From assembly GCA_020186115.1 (NCBI GenBank), contig WSYJ01000060.1, positions 1,798,001 through 1,862,000 of the forward strand: 64,000 nt of DNA. Reading direction: 5' to 3'. Of this stretch, positions 1 through 10,814 are shown in pieces; positions within the stretch are counted from its first letter, which is position 1; every line of letters starts with the position of its first letter. Source of the stretch: Histomonas meleagridis (Eukaryota; Parabasalia; Tritrichomonadida; Dientamoebidae). The translations under genes and the position numbers were made by a program. The notes below the pieces were generated by a model, which ran no database searches, was not told the DNA's origin, and worked only from the letters and a program-made list of their open reading frames with translations.

Positions 1-3000
1 AGTTAATGCGTCAATAGCATTTGTTACATAAGTTACTAAATTATCTTTATCTAAGTTAATTAATGTTACATTGATATCACTCCATTTACGTAATGTTTGT
101 ACATAATCAGTATCCATAGTTAATTCACTAAAGATTTGCATTGGTAAATAATAATTACCTTTTGTAGTGATATTATTATGTTTAATTTCATGATCTCGTT
201 TTACAATATCTTTTAAATGATTATATGCAGAGATAATACCTTCATATGTATCATTAGTTTCTAATATCCAACTTGCATATAAATAATGACATTTCATCAA
301 TAATGAAGGCTCTGTAACTATTTGTGTTAATTGTTCGATTTCTTGTATTGCAGATTGTTTATCTCCAACTGTCCAATGTGCTACAGCAAAACAAACTTTA
401 TGTAAATTTGGTGCTGTTTTAAAGTTGAAATGTGGGAATAATATATTTAATGCATTATAATGTGTTTTCGTACCTAAAATAGATGACTTTAATTGAAAGA
501 ATTTAATTAAATGATCATCTTGAATAGGTGTTAAACTTGCTCGATTAGCTATAATACCAAACCATAAATCGAAATCTCGTGGAGCTGTTTTAAGTCGTTT
601 ACTCCAGACATGTTCTATTTCATGTGGATGAATATTTTGGATCCATAATTTCATTTCATTGATTTCAATTAATTCTTGACAATATAACATAGTTTGTTTT
701 TGGATTTGATTTTCTCCCCAAAAAATTAATGGCTTTGAAGCTATTAATGAAAATCCTTTTGTTAAAAAGTTATCGACGTTTTCGAAATCTTTTTCATGTA
801 ATGCTGATAAAGCAGATAATATATTACAACGAATACAATCATCAGGTGCAAACTTTAATACTTCTTTCATTAAATCCCAATTCCCTAAATGTAATGAAGC
901 TTCTGCAAAATATCGTGATAATATTCTCTTATTAGATAATTCTAAATTATTAAAATATGGAAATAAATTTTGGATTTGTGACCAATTACTCATAGCTGAT
1001 AATGATTCAACTAAACCTAAAAATGAAGGTAAACTATGATTAGTCTTTTTAAATGCTATTTCATACATAGGTTCGACTTCATCCCATATATGTAATTGAG
1101 CTAAAATCTTTGGTGTAGTTAATGCAGAAGATTTCTTTTGATATTTCTTCCATACACTTAAAGCATTTTCTCGATCATCTAATTTCAAAAAAATTTCAAT
1201 AAGTTTTAAGATATTATTAATATTATTTGGATCTTTTTGTATTAATTCTGTTTGTAAATTTAATGCAAATGCATTAAAACCATAATTTAAACATGATGTA
1301 ACTAAATCATTAATTGATATATCTAATGGATTTTCAACTTTATGCATGAATTCTAATAAATTAATAATTCGTGTTGATACTAATGAACTTTCTTTAGATA
1401 ATAATAACTCATGAAATGATTGTGTAATTTGATATTTACATTTCTCACTCATTTTTAACCAACAACTTAAAAACGCCGGATTAAATAATTCAACTGATAA
1501 AGGATAATATGAATTAGCCATTGTAGAACAAGCTCTAATACCATTAGAAGGTGAATCATTAATAATTTGTAATACAAATGATTGAAATCGTTGTTCTAAA
1601 TTCCGACCAAATCCTAAATTTAATGATAAAATTTGATAAAAAATTGCGTTTTCACTAAAATGATAAGGGATTTCTACATTATTAACATTTAATGAAGAAT
1701 CTTCTTCAAGATAATTATCAATGAATATACTACTAACTCTTCTTAATTTTCGAGGTCGTTTATATTGTTTATTATTATCTTTAAATTGTGTAATGATTGG
1801 AATAAATTCTTCATTTAATAATTGGTTTTGTATTAATTCATTTAATAAATCAAATGCTGAATTAGAAGTTTCTTCATCTTGTGAATTAATACCTGTAATT
1901 AATGCTCGAATTATAGGTCCTAAATAATTACTTAAGTCTAATTTCGAAACTAAATACGCTAAAGTATTTAATGAAAATATTTTAACTTCTTTTAATGTTT
2001 GAATACATTCAATCGAATCACAAATTTGTGGTACTATTAAATATAATAAATCTGATGAATATAATGCAAATAAAGAAAATGCTGCTAAAACTCTTTGAGA
2101 TATTAATAAATTTGTAGTTTTACTATTATCTAAACAAACAACTAATGTACAAATAGTTTCAGAAGCATAAGGAGAAAATCCATCTCTAGTTGACTTTAAA
2201 AATGCTATAATTAAATTTAATAATTGGATATCTAATTCTGGTGTTGAATGTGTGAAAAGTTTTACAATTAATTTAACACTTCTTTCTAAAAATGGTAATG
2301 TATTATTCTTACTTTGCATTATTAATTTAGAATAAAATGGTAAATATTTTAACATTTCTTGATCATTTGAATTCTCTAAAACTGTTAATAATCGATTAAC
2401 AAATTGATCGAAATATGATAATGAATGCATTTTAGGATTCGATAATATAGTAACTAATGCTTGAATTGCATCATAATAATAATCTTTAAAATTATCATCA
2501 ATAAATATCTTTAATAATGATGATGAAGCTACTGATATGAAATATTGATCAGTTTGTTGATTTTGTAAAAATAATGAATCATCAATAATTACATCTGAAT
2601 CACGTGAAGGATGAAAAAATTGTCTTGTTAATTTTTCATCTGTATATTTCGGTGCTTGACAACTTGTTTCTGGTATATTTAAATGGAATTCTAATACACC
2701 TAATGCACCTATAACTTTCGAAATAGCTATTCGAGCTTTTCGTGAAGTAGTTTTAGTTAAAAATGTAGAAATAGTTGCTAATATTAAAGGTCCTTGAGCT
2801 CTATAATTAATATGTGAAGCAGGTGCACTTAATAATACTAAAAATAAATCTATAATACTTAATGTAATATTACGATTTTCTTCTACATTTAATATATTAC
2901 ATAAAATTGGTATAAATTCTAATGAATATTTAGATACTTCTCCTGGATCTAAAGGTGCTAATAATGAAAGACTTTTAATTAATATTGATATAAATGTAAT

Positions 3001-4875
3001 ATAAGAATTTGATTCCATGAAATTATCGAATTTTTGATTTTGATTATGATTTTTTATCGATTCCATAAATATATTCATGAAATTCTTAGAATATGCTTGA
3101 ATTGATTTACCCATAGCTTCAATTAAATCAGGTAATATTCGAATAGCTCTAGTTCTTTGTCGAATACTTGGAACATTTTTTATGATAAAGAAAGAGTCTA
3201 ATAAACTACTTCTTGTTAACGAGATTACAGCAATTGGATTAATTTTAGATAATATATTTAATATTTGGATTGCATCTTTACGTACAGTTACTGCATCATC
3301 ATTCACAAATTTGGTTAAATATTCGATATATTTTTGTTGTGCTAAAATCGATGTACATTTCTTTCGTAATACTATTAAAACCGATTTCCGAACAAACAAT
3401 GAATGATCGAATAATGCATATTTAAATAAATATGTAATAACTTTATCAATCGTAATTTCTTCACATGAATCAATTAAATTATATAATGCCTTAGGTATCA
3501 CTGATTTAATTTCTTCATCTTTCGAGACAAAAGATAAAGAAATTATTTGATCATATAATTCTTTATGTTTATTAAAGAATTGATTTGGTATTTCTGCAAT
3601 CATTTCTAATGAATATAATATTGATAATGAATTATTACTATTCATTAATTCAGTTAATATTATGTTTGTAAATTTCTCTTTAAATTCATTTGTAATAATT
3701 GATTCTTTATATGAATTAGTAAATGATATAAAGAAATCACAAAATGATTTACCAATAGGGAAATCAAGTAACTTAAACATATACTCTTGACTAATTTGAA
3801 GTTTATCTTTAAATGTATTCGAAATTATTGTTAATAACTTAAATAAACATTCCGGATTACCACTTAATAATAAAGGGATTTCTTTTTCATTTGTTAATTT
3901 AGGTCCGATATGTTCAGGAACTGTTTTACATAATATCTTAAAGATTTGTAATGCTTCTTTCGGATAATTTGTCATTATACTTTTGGTTTGCTCAAATAAA
4001 TCATCTAAAATGTTCTCAACAAATCGTTTCTTATCTATCATTGACATTAACGCTATTGTCTTATATGAAGCAACTTGTAAATCAATGGACTTATTACCAA
4101 CTTGTTCTGTGATCGATGTATACATTGGCTGCAAATTACGTAAAAAATAACTCGGATTACTTTTGATAAGTTGGTTAAATAATAACAAAGCCGCTAAATT
4201 CTTGTTAGAATCATCATAATCAAGTAATCGTGATGAAACATTCTTGAAATGCTTTAAGCAATTGTCAAGTTCACTTCGTTTATATCGCATTAATGCTCGC
4301 GTATACATAAAAATGGCTTTGGAAGTAGCTTTAAGGACATCTTTGGATGGACATGAGACTAAATTCCATATAATGGATTCTAATACTGGTAGAAATCGTA
4401 CAACATCATTTCCTGAATTGGTTGATAACGCTTTTAATAAATATGCTGCAGCAAGAGGACGGGCTCGACGACCTCGACCTTTGGTCCAGCCTATAAAACG
4501 ATTAAATAAATGTGAAATGTATTGAGATTGTTCAGTTGTGGGATAATGTATAAGATTTTGAATACACCAGCTCGTAAATTTAACATATTCAAGGTTTATT
4601 TGTGGGATAAGACGATCAAAAAGATTTGCTAATAAATTAAACTTGTTATATCCAATTTGATGTAAAGAAAGAATTCCTATGGCAGCTCGTATGATATTTT
4701 CTGAATAAGCTTTCTTACTTAAATCAGAAACAAGAGTTAAATAGGACTCAATATACTTGTTTAAATTGGAATTACTCATACGAACTGTTTCAAGATAAAA
4801 TTGATTATAGTAGGTTGAAAACGTCTTTTTGATCTCTTTACATGTTGAAGGTATCTCTAATGTTGCTAAGTTCAT
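1..4875 (-). CDS. TOR-type PI3K-related kinase, N-terminal HEAT and FAT part (partial)
   Basis: The minus strand is open from 4875 to the window edge (1625 codons), so the C-terminal FRB and kinase domains lie outside. Residues 1 to about 1100 are helical HEAT-type repeats. A block near 2700-2750 (RKARIAISKVIGALG) matches the TOR-specific stretch that reads like VKREAIRVLGLLGALDP in other TORs, and the last 400 residues look like a FAT domain (VWSKRLKTAPRDFDLW resembles the FAT segment before the TOR kinase). TOR kinases control growth and translation from membrane-bound complexes. The first in-frame ATG is at 4875, but the frame is open 56 codons further upstream, to a TAG at about 5024-5026, with coding-like sequence; a short 5' exon or a non-ATG start is possible. 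ATR or SMG1 are less likely alternatives. Confidence 0.75.
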   Translation of the reverse strand, partial: MNLATLEIPSTCKEIKKTFSTYYNQFYLETVRMSNSNLNKYIESYLTLVSDLSKKAYSENIIRAAIGILSLHQIGYNKFNLLANLFDRLIPQINLEYVKFTSWCIQNLIHYPTTEQSQYISHLFNRFIGWTKGRGRRARPLAAAYLLKALSTNSGNDVVRFLPVLESIIWNLVSCPSKDVLKATSKAIFMYTRALMRYKRSELDNCLKHFKNVSSRLLDYDDSNKNLAALLLFNQLIKSNPSYFLRNLQPMYTSITEQVGNKSIDLQVASYKTIALMSMIDKKRFVENILDDLFEQTKSIMTNYPKEALQIFKILCKTVPEHIGPKLTNEKEIPLLLSGNPECLFKLLTIISNTFKDKLQISQEYMFKLLDFPIGKSFCDFFISFTNSYKESIITNEFKEKFTNIILTELMNSNNSLSILYSLEMIAEIPNQFFNKHKELYDQIISLSFVSKDEEIKSVIPKALYNLIDSCEEITIDKVITYLFKYALFDHSLFVRKSVLIVLRKKCTSILAQQKYIEYLTKFVNDDAVTVRKDAIQILNILSKINPIAVISLTRSSLLDSFFIIKNVPSIRQRTRAIRILPDLIEAMGKSIQAYSKNFMNIFMESIKNHNQNQKFDNFMESNSYITFISILIKSLSLLAPLDPGEVSKYSLEFIPILCNILNVEENRNITLSIIDLFLVLLSAPASHINYRAQGPLILATISTFLTKTTSRKARIAISKVIGALGVLEFHLNIPETSCQAPKYTDEKLTRQFFHPSRDSDVIIDDSLFLQNQQTDQYFISVASSSLLKIFIDDNFKDYYYDAIQALVTILSNPKMHSLSYFDQFVNRLLTVLENSNDQEMLKYLPFYSKLIMQSKNNTLPFLERSVKLIVKLFTHSTPELDIQLLNLIIAFLKSTRDGFSPYASETICTLVVCLDNSKTTNLLISQRVLAAFSLFALYSSDLLYLIVPQICDSIECIQTLKEVKIFSLNTLAYLVSKLDLSNYLGPIIRALITGINSQDEETSNSAFDLLNELIQNQLLNEEFIPIITQFKDNNKQYKRPRKLRRVSSIFIDNYLEEDSSLNVNNVEIPYHFSENAIFYQILSLNLGFGRNLEQRFQSFVLQIINDSPSNGIRACSTMANSYYPLSVELFNPAFLSCWLKMSEKCKYQITQSFHELLLSKESSLVSTRIINLLEFMHKVENPLDISINDLVTSCLNYGFNAFALNLQTELIQKDPNNINNILKLIEIFLKLDDRENALSVWKKYQKKSSALTTPKILAQLHIWDEVEPMYEIAFKKTNHSLPSFLGLVESLSAMSNWSQIQNLFPYFNNLELSNKRILSRYFAEASLHLGNWDLMKEVLKFAPDDCIRCNILSALSALHEKDFENVDNFLTKGFSLIASKPLIFWGENQIQKQTMLYCQELIEINEMKLWIQNIHPHEIEHVWSKRLKTAPRDFDLWFGIIANRASLTPIQDDHLIKFFQLKSSILGTKTHYNALNILFPHFNFKTAPNLHKVCFAVAHWTVGDKQSAIQEIEQLTQIVTEPSLLMKCHYLYASWILETNDTYEGIISAYNHLKDIVKRDHEIKHNNITTKGNYYLPMQIFSELTMDTDYVQTLRKWSDINVTLINLDKDNLVTYVTNAIDALT

Positions 4876-5908
4876 GAAATTATATCTTGTATTTGTCACT
4901 TTTGATTTAATACATTCAATATGAATCTGCCAAGAACGATGAAAGTTGGGTGAAGTCACTTTTCCGTTTGGAGATATGGCAAAAACTAGTTTTCCAACCA
5001 AATGTAACAGTTCCTTATTTTGAAACTAAAATATTCATTTGAATTAACATTGAAATGATCGATTTTTGGTAGAGAGTAAACCATATATCACATGTCTTTC
5101 AGTGAATTCATTCGTCTATTTTTTGGATATTTTTATTTTATGATTTCAAATATTTATTTTTTACAAAAAGTTATTGTATACAAAAAGTTAACACCAAACC
5201 GCATTGTTTTATGCAACAACCTTTTGTCCATTTTTGTTGATATAGCATAATTGTTGAATGCAAAATTTATTCAACATATGCTTCTAAATCGAAGTTGCTG
5301 ATGCAATAATTATTATTGTAATAATTGTAATTGTTATTATCAATAGGGAAAAAGTTATAGAATCAGATTGTATTATTGAAAATGAAATAATGAGTACTGA
5401 TTCTTCTTCATTTCCAAAATCTGGAAATGAATAAATGAAGAAAGAAGACATATTAATTTAACATATCACAAAATGTTTATATTTAATAAATAATTTATTC
5501 TTATGATATCATATATGTAAAGTTTTATTTCATAAGAGTGTGATTAAAATAATCGGAATTAATTATGGATGAATTTTTTTACGTAGTGCGTGTTGTCGAT
5601 TGATAAACGGTCGCTAAAGACGTTATTTCGTCTTTATTATAGGTTCTTCCTTTTAAAATACTTCAGAAATATAATCATAATACTTTAAAACTTTAATTAT
5701 CTCATTTTCTTACATTCAAAGCGATTATGTTTAATGGACAAATAAATAGTTTGGGAGAATCAGATGATCATCCCGCTGTTGGATGCTCCACCTGCTAATA
5801 TAACTCTTATCAAATGAATAAAAAAAAAAAAAAATAACTACCACATAATTACGTATTGGAATAATTAAAAAAAAGTTGCTGAAAATAAATATCTAATATT
5901 ATTTTATT
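4876..5908. other. intergenic, TOR upstream and locus A downstream
   Basis: No gene is seen. The region is AT-rich and holds a 15-base A run near 5821-5836 and one small hairpin near 5615. The first 150 bases may belong to the 5' end of the TOR gene (see findings). Confidence 0.5.
5615..5636. repeat. small perfect hairpin
   Basis: TAAAGACG and CGTCTTTA form an 8-bp perfect stem around a 6-nt loop (TTATTT). It stands alone in an AT-rich spacer; role unknown, could be chance. Confidence 0.4.
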
Positions 5909-8050
5909 TTAAAATTGAGTGCATACATTTTGAGGGGGAATTTTGGCTTTAATTAGGGGACAAATTTCACTATTTTTCTTCGATGCATAAGAAATTGCTG
6001 TTTCAAATAGATTAAACAATTTCGAAATGTTTTTTTGAAAGAAAATATCATGTAAATCAATATCAAACAAAATGTATTAACATTTTTAGCAGTTACATCA
6101 ATTCCATTTTGTTCAAGTAGTATTTTAATTATTTCTATATTACCATTTTGAACTGCAAATATAAGTGCTGTATTAAAAAAATTGAAAAATTTCCGAATAA
6201 TACTAAATATAAAATTATTATAATAAATTTTAAACAAAATATATAAATAGTTTTAACATTAACATCAATTCCTTCTTGTTCAAGAAGTAATTTAACTATT
6301 TCTATTGAACCTTTATAACATGCATGCATAAGCGCCGTCGAAAATGGAATAAATGAATATTTTGAAATATTTTAAAAAGCGAAATTATTAAAATAAATAT
6401 TAAACAAACTAAATAAATTGTAGTAGCATTAATATCAATTCCTTCATGTTCAAGAAGTAATTTTACTGTTTCTGTTTTACCTTTTCTAGTTGCCCACATA
6501 AGTGTTGTATAAAATAATTTAAATAATTTCCAAATATTATTTTGATATATTAAATGATAGATGTAAATATAAAATAAAAAATATAAATATCTTTATCATT
6601 AATATCAATACTTTCATGTTCAAGAAGTAATTTAACTATTTCTGTGTGACCTTCTGAAGATGCCCAAGTAAGTGCTGTTTTAAATAATCTAAATAATTTC
6701 CAAATATTATTTTAAAATAAGAAATAATTAAAATGAATTTTAAATAAAACAAATAAATATCTTTAGCATTATAATCAATTCCTTCTTGTTCAAGAAGTAA
6801 TTGAACTATTTCTGTATGACCTTTTTCAGATGCTGAAATAAGTGCTGTTCGAAATGATTCAAATAATTTCCAAATATTATTTTGAAACATAAAATTATTA
6901 AAATAAATAATAAATAAAACAAATAAATATTTTTTGCATTAACATCAATTCCTTTTTGTTCAAGAAGTAAATTAATTATTTCTGTACGACCATTTAAAGA
7001 TGCATAAATAAGTGCTGTATTAAATAATTTGAATAATTTCCAAATATTATTTTAAAATAAGAAATAATTAAAATGAATTTTAAATAAAACAAATAAATGT
7101 CTTTAGCATTAATATCAATTCCTTCTTGTTCAAGAAGTAATTTGGCTATTTCTGTATGACCTTTCCAAGATGCCCAAATAAGTGCTGTATTAAATAATTT
7201 AAATAATTTCCAAATATTATTTTGAAATATCAAATTATTAAAATAAAATTTAAATAAAACAAATAAATATTTTTAGCATTAATATCAATTCCTTCTTGTT
7301 CAAGAAGTAATTTGGCTATTTCTGTATAACCATTAATAGATGCTACAATAAGTGCTGTATTAAAAAGTTTGAACAAATTCCAGACATTATTTTTGAAATA
7401 CTAGAAAATGATAAAAATAACTTTAAAAAGTAAACAAATATTTTTAGCATTAATATCAATTTTTTTCTCTTGAATAAGGGATTTTGCAATTTCTGTAAAA
7501 CGCTTTTCACATGCAAAGATAAGTGCTGCTATAAATTTTCGGCACAAATACGAATAGTTTTATTCAAACAAAAAACGTATTAAATGAATATCAAGTTAAG
7601 AAAACAAATATTTTCTTTATAGATATTAATTCCTTCTTGCTGAATAAGAATTTTAAGAATTTCCATGTGATTATTTCGAGATGCATATAAAAGTGCTGTT
7701 AAAAATTTTTTGAATAATTTCCAATAGTTATTTTTATATATAAAATTAATGATATAAATATCGAATTATATGAATTGGCATTTTTAGCATTAAAATTAAT
7801 TCCGTCTAGTTCAAGAAAGAATTTAACAATTTCTATGTAACCATTTTCAGCAGCTAACATGAAGGCAGTTCTAAATAAGTAAAATAATTTCCAAATTTTA
7901 TATTAAAACAGTAAATTATCATAAAAAATACAAAATAATACAAAAAAAATAGTTTTAGCATTGAGATCAATTCCATTTTGTTCAACCAGAAACTTAATAA
8001 TTTCGAGATTTCTAATTCTAGTTGCTAATAAAATTGCTGTTTCACACAAT
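5909..8050 (-). repeat. ankyrin module array of locus A, 170-nt period with frame-breaking spacers
   Basis: Downstream of the locus A ORF, twelve ankyrin modules plus a divergent final one follow on the minus strand. The conserved Gly-Ile-Asp site recurs at + positions about 8140, 7970, 7799, 7629, 7459, 7288, 7118, 6948, 6778, 6608, 6438, 6268 and 6101, a period of 170 nt (range 167-171). Each module has about 29 codons of the form xTALIxASxxGHTEIVKLLL then EQEGIDINAK, with no internal stop although copies differ widely. Spacers of about 83 nt contain stops and shift the frame; many carry the block CAAAATAATATTTGGAAATT. The last module continues open to a TAA at 5909-5911. Either exons of one gene joined by a process not obvious here, or a decaying array. 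Confidence 0.75.
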
Positions 8051-8114
8051 TTCAAAAAATTCCAAATATTGATTTGAAACATTAAATTAATCATATCAAT
8101 TTCAAATAAAATAA

Positions 8115-9371
8115 TTAAATATTTTTACCATTTATGTCAATTCCTTTTTGTTTAACAACATATTCAACAAGCTCAATATTTTCTGATTGTGAAGCATAAG
8201 CTAATATATTTTTTGGAATTTGATTTTTTTGCGACAAATACTTAACAATATATATGTTTCCAATTTTTGCCACCCGATTAACTAAATAAGAATTATACTT
8301 CACTTTATCTTCCTCCAAAAAAGAAAGAATTTCATAATTCCCACATTCAACACAGAAACATCTAATTTCATTAATATTAAAAAGTATATTACCAGTTTGT
8401 TGATCATGTAAAGTTTCATTTTGATCATTATCAATTAATTTTTTAATATTATTTTCGTAGAAAAACTTAAAGATATCGTTTCGATGAAATTCAATTGCTG
8501 TTTCATATGCTTTATCAAATGATGAATGATTTTGTTCACATAAATGAATAATTTCTTCATTTCCACCTGCAACTGCATATTTACCTGTGTTTTCTAATTT
8601 TGCTCCATTCATAAGTAAATATTTAAAACATTTAATTGAAGAAAAAAATGCTGCATAATCAATTAGTGTGACATTTGGTTTGTTAATAAATGAACATCTT
8701 TCATAAAGTGATGGTTTAATTCTTTGATCATAATTAAAATTACTTTGTGATGATATTTCTTGAAGTTTTTCGATTTCATCTTTTCGAATTATTTTTGCAA
8801 TTTCACTTGGATTATGCCCTTCTTCAATATATTTCTTATGAAGTTCAAAATCATTCTTTGAAAGTGTAGATACAAAATGAGAACGATATGCTTTAGGGAG
8901 TTTATAACAAATATCTTTGTTTTCTTTATCCGTTCTGGTATTATTTGTATCGATTAATTTTTCTTCAATAAATTTCTCGATTATGTAATATGATTCTTCA
9001 GATTCAATGTTTGATAAATATTTGACAAAAACTTCAATTAATTTTGTATTAATTTTCATTTCTTTTTCTTTCGCTTGAATTGATTTTATATATTTTATAT
9101 ATATATAAATATCACTTGAATTAGGCTGTGAACAAAAACCATAATAAATTAAATGACTTATAATAAGGTTATACGAATAAGGATGTCTGTGATCAAATAA
9201 TTTCATAGTTTGATGCAATGAAAAATCAAAATTTTCTTCAGTTAATTCAACAATATTTTGCTCGAGTGTTATAAATAATTCTAAGTTGGTACTTAGATTG
9301 TCTGTTGCTTCAATACCACTTTTTATAGAATTTGATACTGAAATTTCAAGGCTATTATTTTTGGGCTTCAT
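8115..9371 (-). CDS. DUF3447/ankyrin family protein, locus A first ORF
   Basis: This 418-codon ORF begins at the first ATG (9371); an upstream TTG in frame is ignored because this is a eukaryote. It carries the trichomonad DUF3447-type layout: a helical N-terminal half, then degenerate ankyrin repeats with the family signatures SLYERCSFINKPNVTLIDYA, FKYLLMNGAKLENTGKYAVA and NEEIIHLCEQNHSS around residues 230-290. It ends in the first half of an ankyrin repeat (EYVVKQKGIDINGKNI) and stops just where the first spacer of the downstream module array begins, so the annotated stop may be artificial. Homologues in this window are loci B (21.8 kb), C (60.6 kb) and D (34 kb). Function of the family is unknown; ankyrin repeats usually bind proteins. 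Confidence 0.8.
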   Translation of the reverse strand: MKPKNNSLEISVSNSIKSGIEATDNLSTNLELFITLEQNIVELTEENFDFSLHQTMKLFDHRHPYSYNLIISHLIYYGFCSQPNSSDIYIYIKYIKSIQAKEKEMKINTKLIEVFVKYLSNIESEESYYIIEKFIEEKLIDTNNTRTDKENKDICYKLPKAYRSHFVSTLSKNDFELHKKYIEEGHNPSEIAKIIRKDEIEKLQEISSQSNFNYDQRIKPSLYERCSFINKPNVTLIDYAAFFSSIKCFKYLLMNGAKLENTGKYAVAGGNEEIIHLCEQNHSSFDKAYETAIEFHRNDIFKFFYENNIKKLIDNDQNETLHDQQTGNILFNINEIRCFCVECGNYEILSFLEEDKVKYNSYLVNRVAKIGNIYIVKYLSQKNQIPKNILAYASQSENIELVEYVVKQKGIDINGKNI

Positions 9372-9805
9372 CAAAATATACAAAAAGGTGTTTTCACTGC
9401 TATTTTATACTGTCAACTAATCTACTTTAGGTTAGTTAACTAACCTACTGACCATTTATAAATGAAGTTAAGGTACATTAGCCAATTGGTGTGTATCATC
9501 AGTACTTATTGTTATAATTATCACCAATTTTTTTAAATCGAAAATATTATTATTGGTGGAATTAATCCTAAATCGAAAAATATTAATGAATATAAAATTT
9601 ATTACAGTAATAATTATATTTATGATTTTAAAAAATCATAATTTATTTTATATTAAAAAAAAAAAAAAAAAAAAAATTAATAATTGTTATAATTACAATT
9701 AATCTAAAATGAAATATACAACAAAAGCTTTTAGGGTATAGTAATACCATTTTTAAAAAACGTACAATATGGAACTGTTATTCAATACTATTCGTTGAAA
9801 TTGAT
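9372..9805. other. intergenic, AT-rich
   Basis: No gene seen. It contains a run of more than 20 adenines near 9654-9676, likely prone to length error, and a direct repeat of GTTAGTTAACTAACCTAC type near 9430. Confidence 0.4.
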
Positions 9806-10224
9806 AGTCCTATAAAAATATTATTAGAAGCTATGTATTTAATTGTTGTATTTCACTAGCAAGCATTAATAATATCCCATCTTCTGTTACATCAACTGAA
9901 ATATATGCATTTAAGGGTTGTTCTTCATTACCAAATATTACACTCCCATCTTCAATTACATCAACCAGTGAAAGTGTATTTCAAACCTGTACTCCTTTGA
10001 CTAGCTTTACAATTCCATGTTTAGTTACATTAATTGGAATAGATGCATTTCAAGGATGTTCTGCATTGGTAAATATTGAACTTCCATCTTCAGTTATAAC
10101 AATTTCTAAGAGAGCATTTTTTAAAAATAGTTGTTCTTCAATAACATATATAATAATTCCACTGTTGTTCAACAACGAAATTGATATAAATTTTGTATTG
10201 TGTAGAGAAATATTGAAAAATTGA
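9806..10224 (+). pseudogene. BspA-type leucine-rich-repeat fragment
   Basis: The + frame reads as about five LRR_5 (BspA/Treponema-type) repeats, for example IPSSVTSTEIYAFKGCSSL, ITLPSSITSTSESVFQTC, IPCLVTLIGIDAFQGCSAL and IELPSSVITISKRAFF. Just upstream the frame hits stops and there is no ATG, signal peptide or membrane segment, and it ends at a TGA after a loss of the repeat pattern. It is best read as a relic of a surface-protein gene, not a working gene. Confidence 0.65.
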
Positions 10225-10242
10225 TATTACTTAAATATTTAT

Positions 10243-10686
10243 TTATTTTCCTTGGCCATAAGCAGTAAGTACAATTGTTCGATTTCCAGCTTTACTTCGA
10301 TGTTCATTGAAGTAAATTCCTTGCCATGTTCCAAGAGCAAGAGATCCATTCTTAATAGGAATATCATGTGAAACTCCAATAAGTGACGATTTTACATGAG
10401 ATGGCATTGAATCTGGGCCATCTTTTGAATGAGTCCATTGATTCCCTTCAGGCGCCATTTTATTTAACCAAGCCTCAATATCGGATCTAACATCACTACA
10501 ACAGTTTTCATTTATTGTAAGAGAAGCATCTGTGTGCTTAAGGAAAATATTTAAAGATCCTGTTTTGAATTTCTTTATTTCGGGAAATGAATTTAACACA
10601 TCTCTTGTTATTAAATGGCATCCGCGTGGTCGTTGAATGTTCATTATTTTTTGGACAACAAGGAAACCTCCACCTGACGATTCCAT
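10243..10686 (-). CDS. YjbQ/UPF0047 family protein
   Basis: The 147-residue product has the full-length YjbQ (TIGR00149) fold signatures: a central FLKHTDASLTINEN segment, a DxExWLNKMAP-like stretch (DIEAWLNKMAPEGNQW), the histidine-containing MPSHVKSSLIGVSHDIPI, and the C-terminal LALGTWQGIYFNEHR. Bacterial members have thiamine phosphate synthase side activity; the eukaryotic role is unknown. The conserved histidines expected to bind metal are present. It lies 128 bp downstream of the Pumilio gene on the same strand. Confidence 0.88.
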   Translation of the reverse strand: MESSGGGFLVVQKIMNIQRPRGCHLITRDVLNSFPEIKKFKTGSLNIFLKHTDASLTINENCCSDVRSDIEAWLNKMAPEGNQWTHSKDGPDSMPSHVKSSLIGVSHDIPIKNGSLALGTWQGIYFNEHRSKAGNRTIVLTAYGQGK

Positions 10687-10814
10687 TTTTTTAACGGATT
10701 TTCTTCGAGCCCGATAAAAAACAATTCAATTAATTGAACCGAAACAGACCATGTCAAATCTCAAATCTCAAAAAAACAAATAATTTTTGCGTGTTTAGTT
10801 CAAACATTAGGAAG

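Noticed and set aside
8115-9383. Upstream TTG start of the locus A ORF, and similar TTG/GTG starts of centrin, BAR, kinase, eL27, hydrolase, ZIP, uL30 and uL2 genes
   Set aside because: In a eukaryote the first ATG is used; in the ribosomal genes the extra codons also overlap the promoter block.
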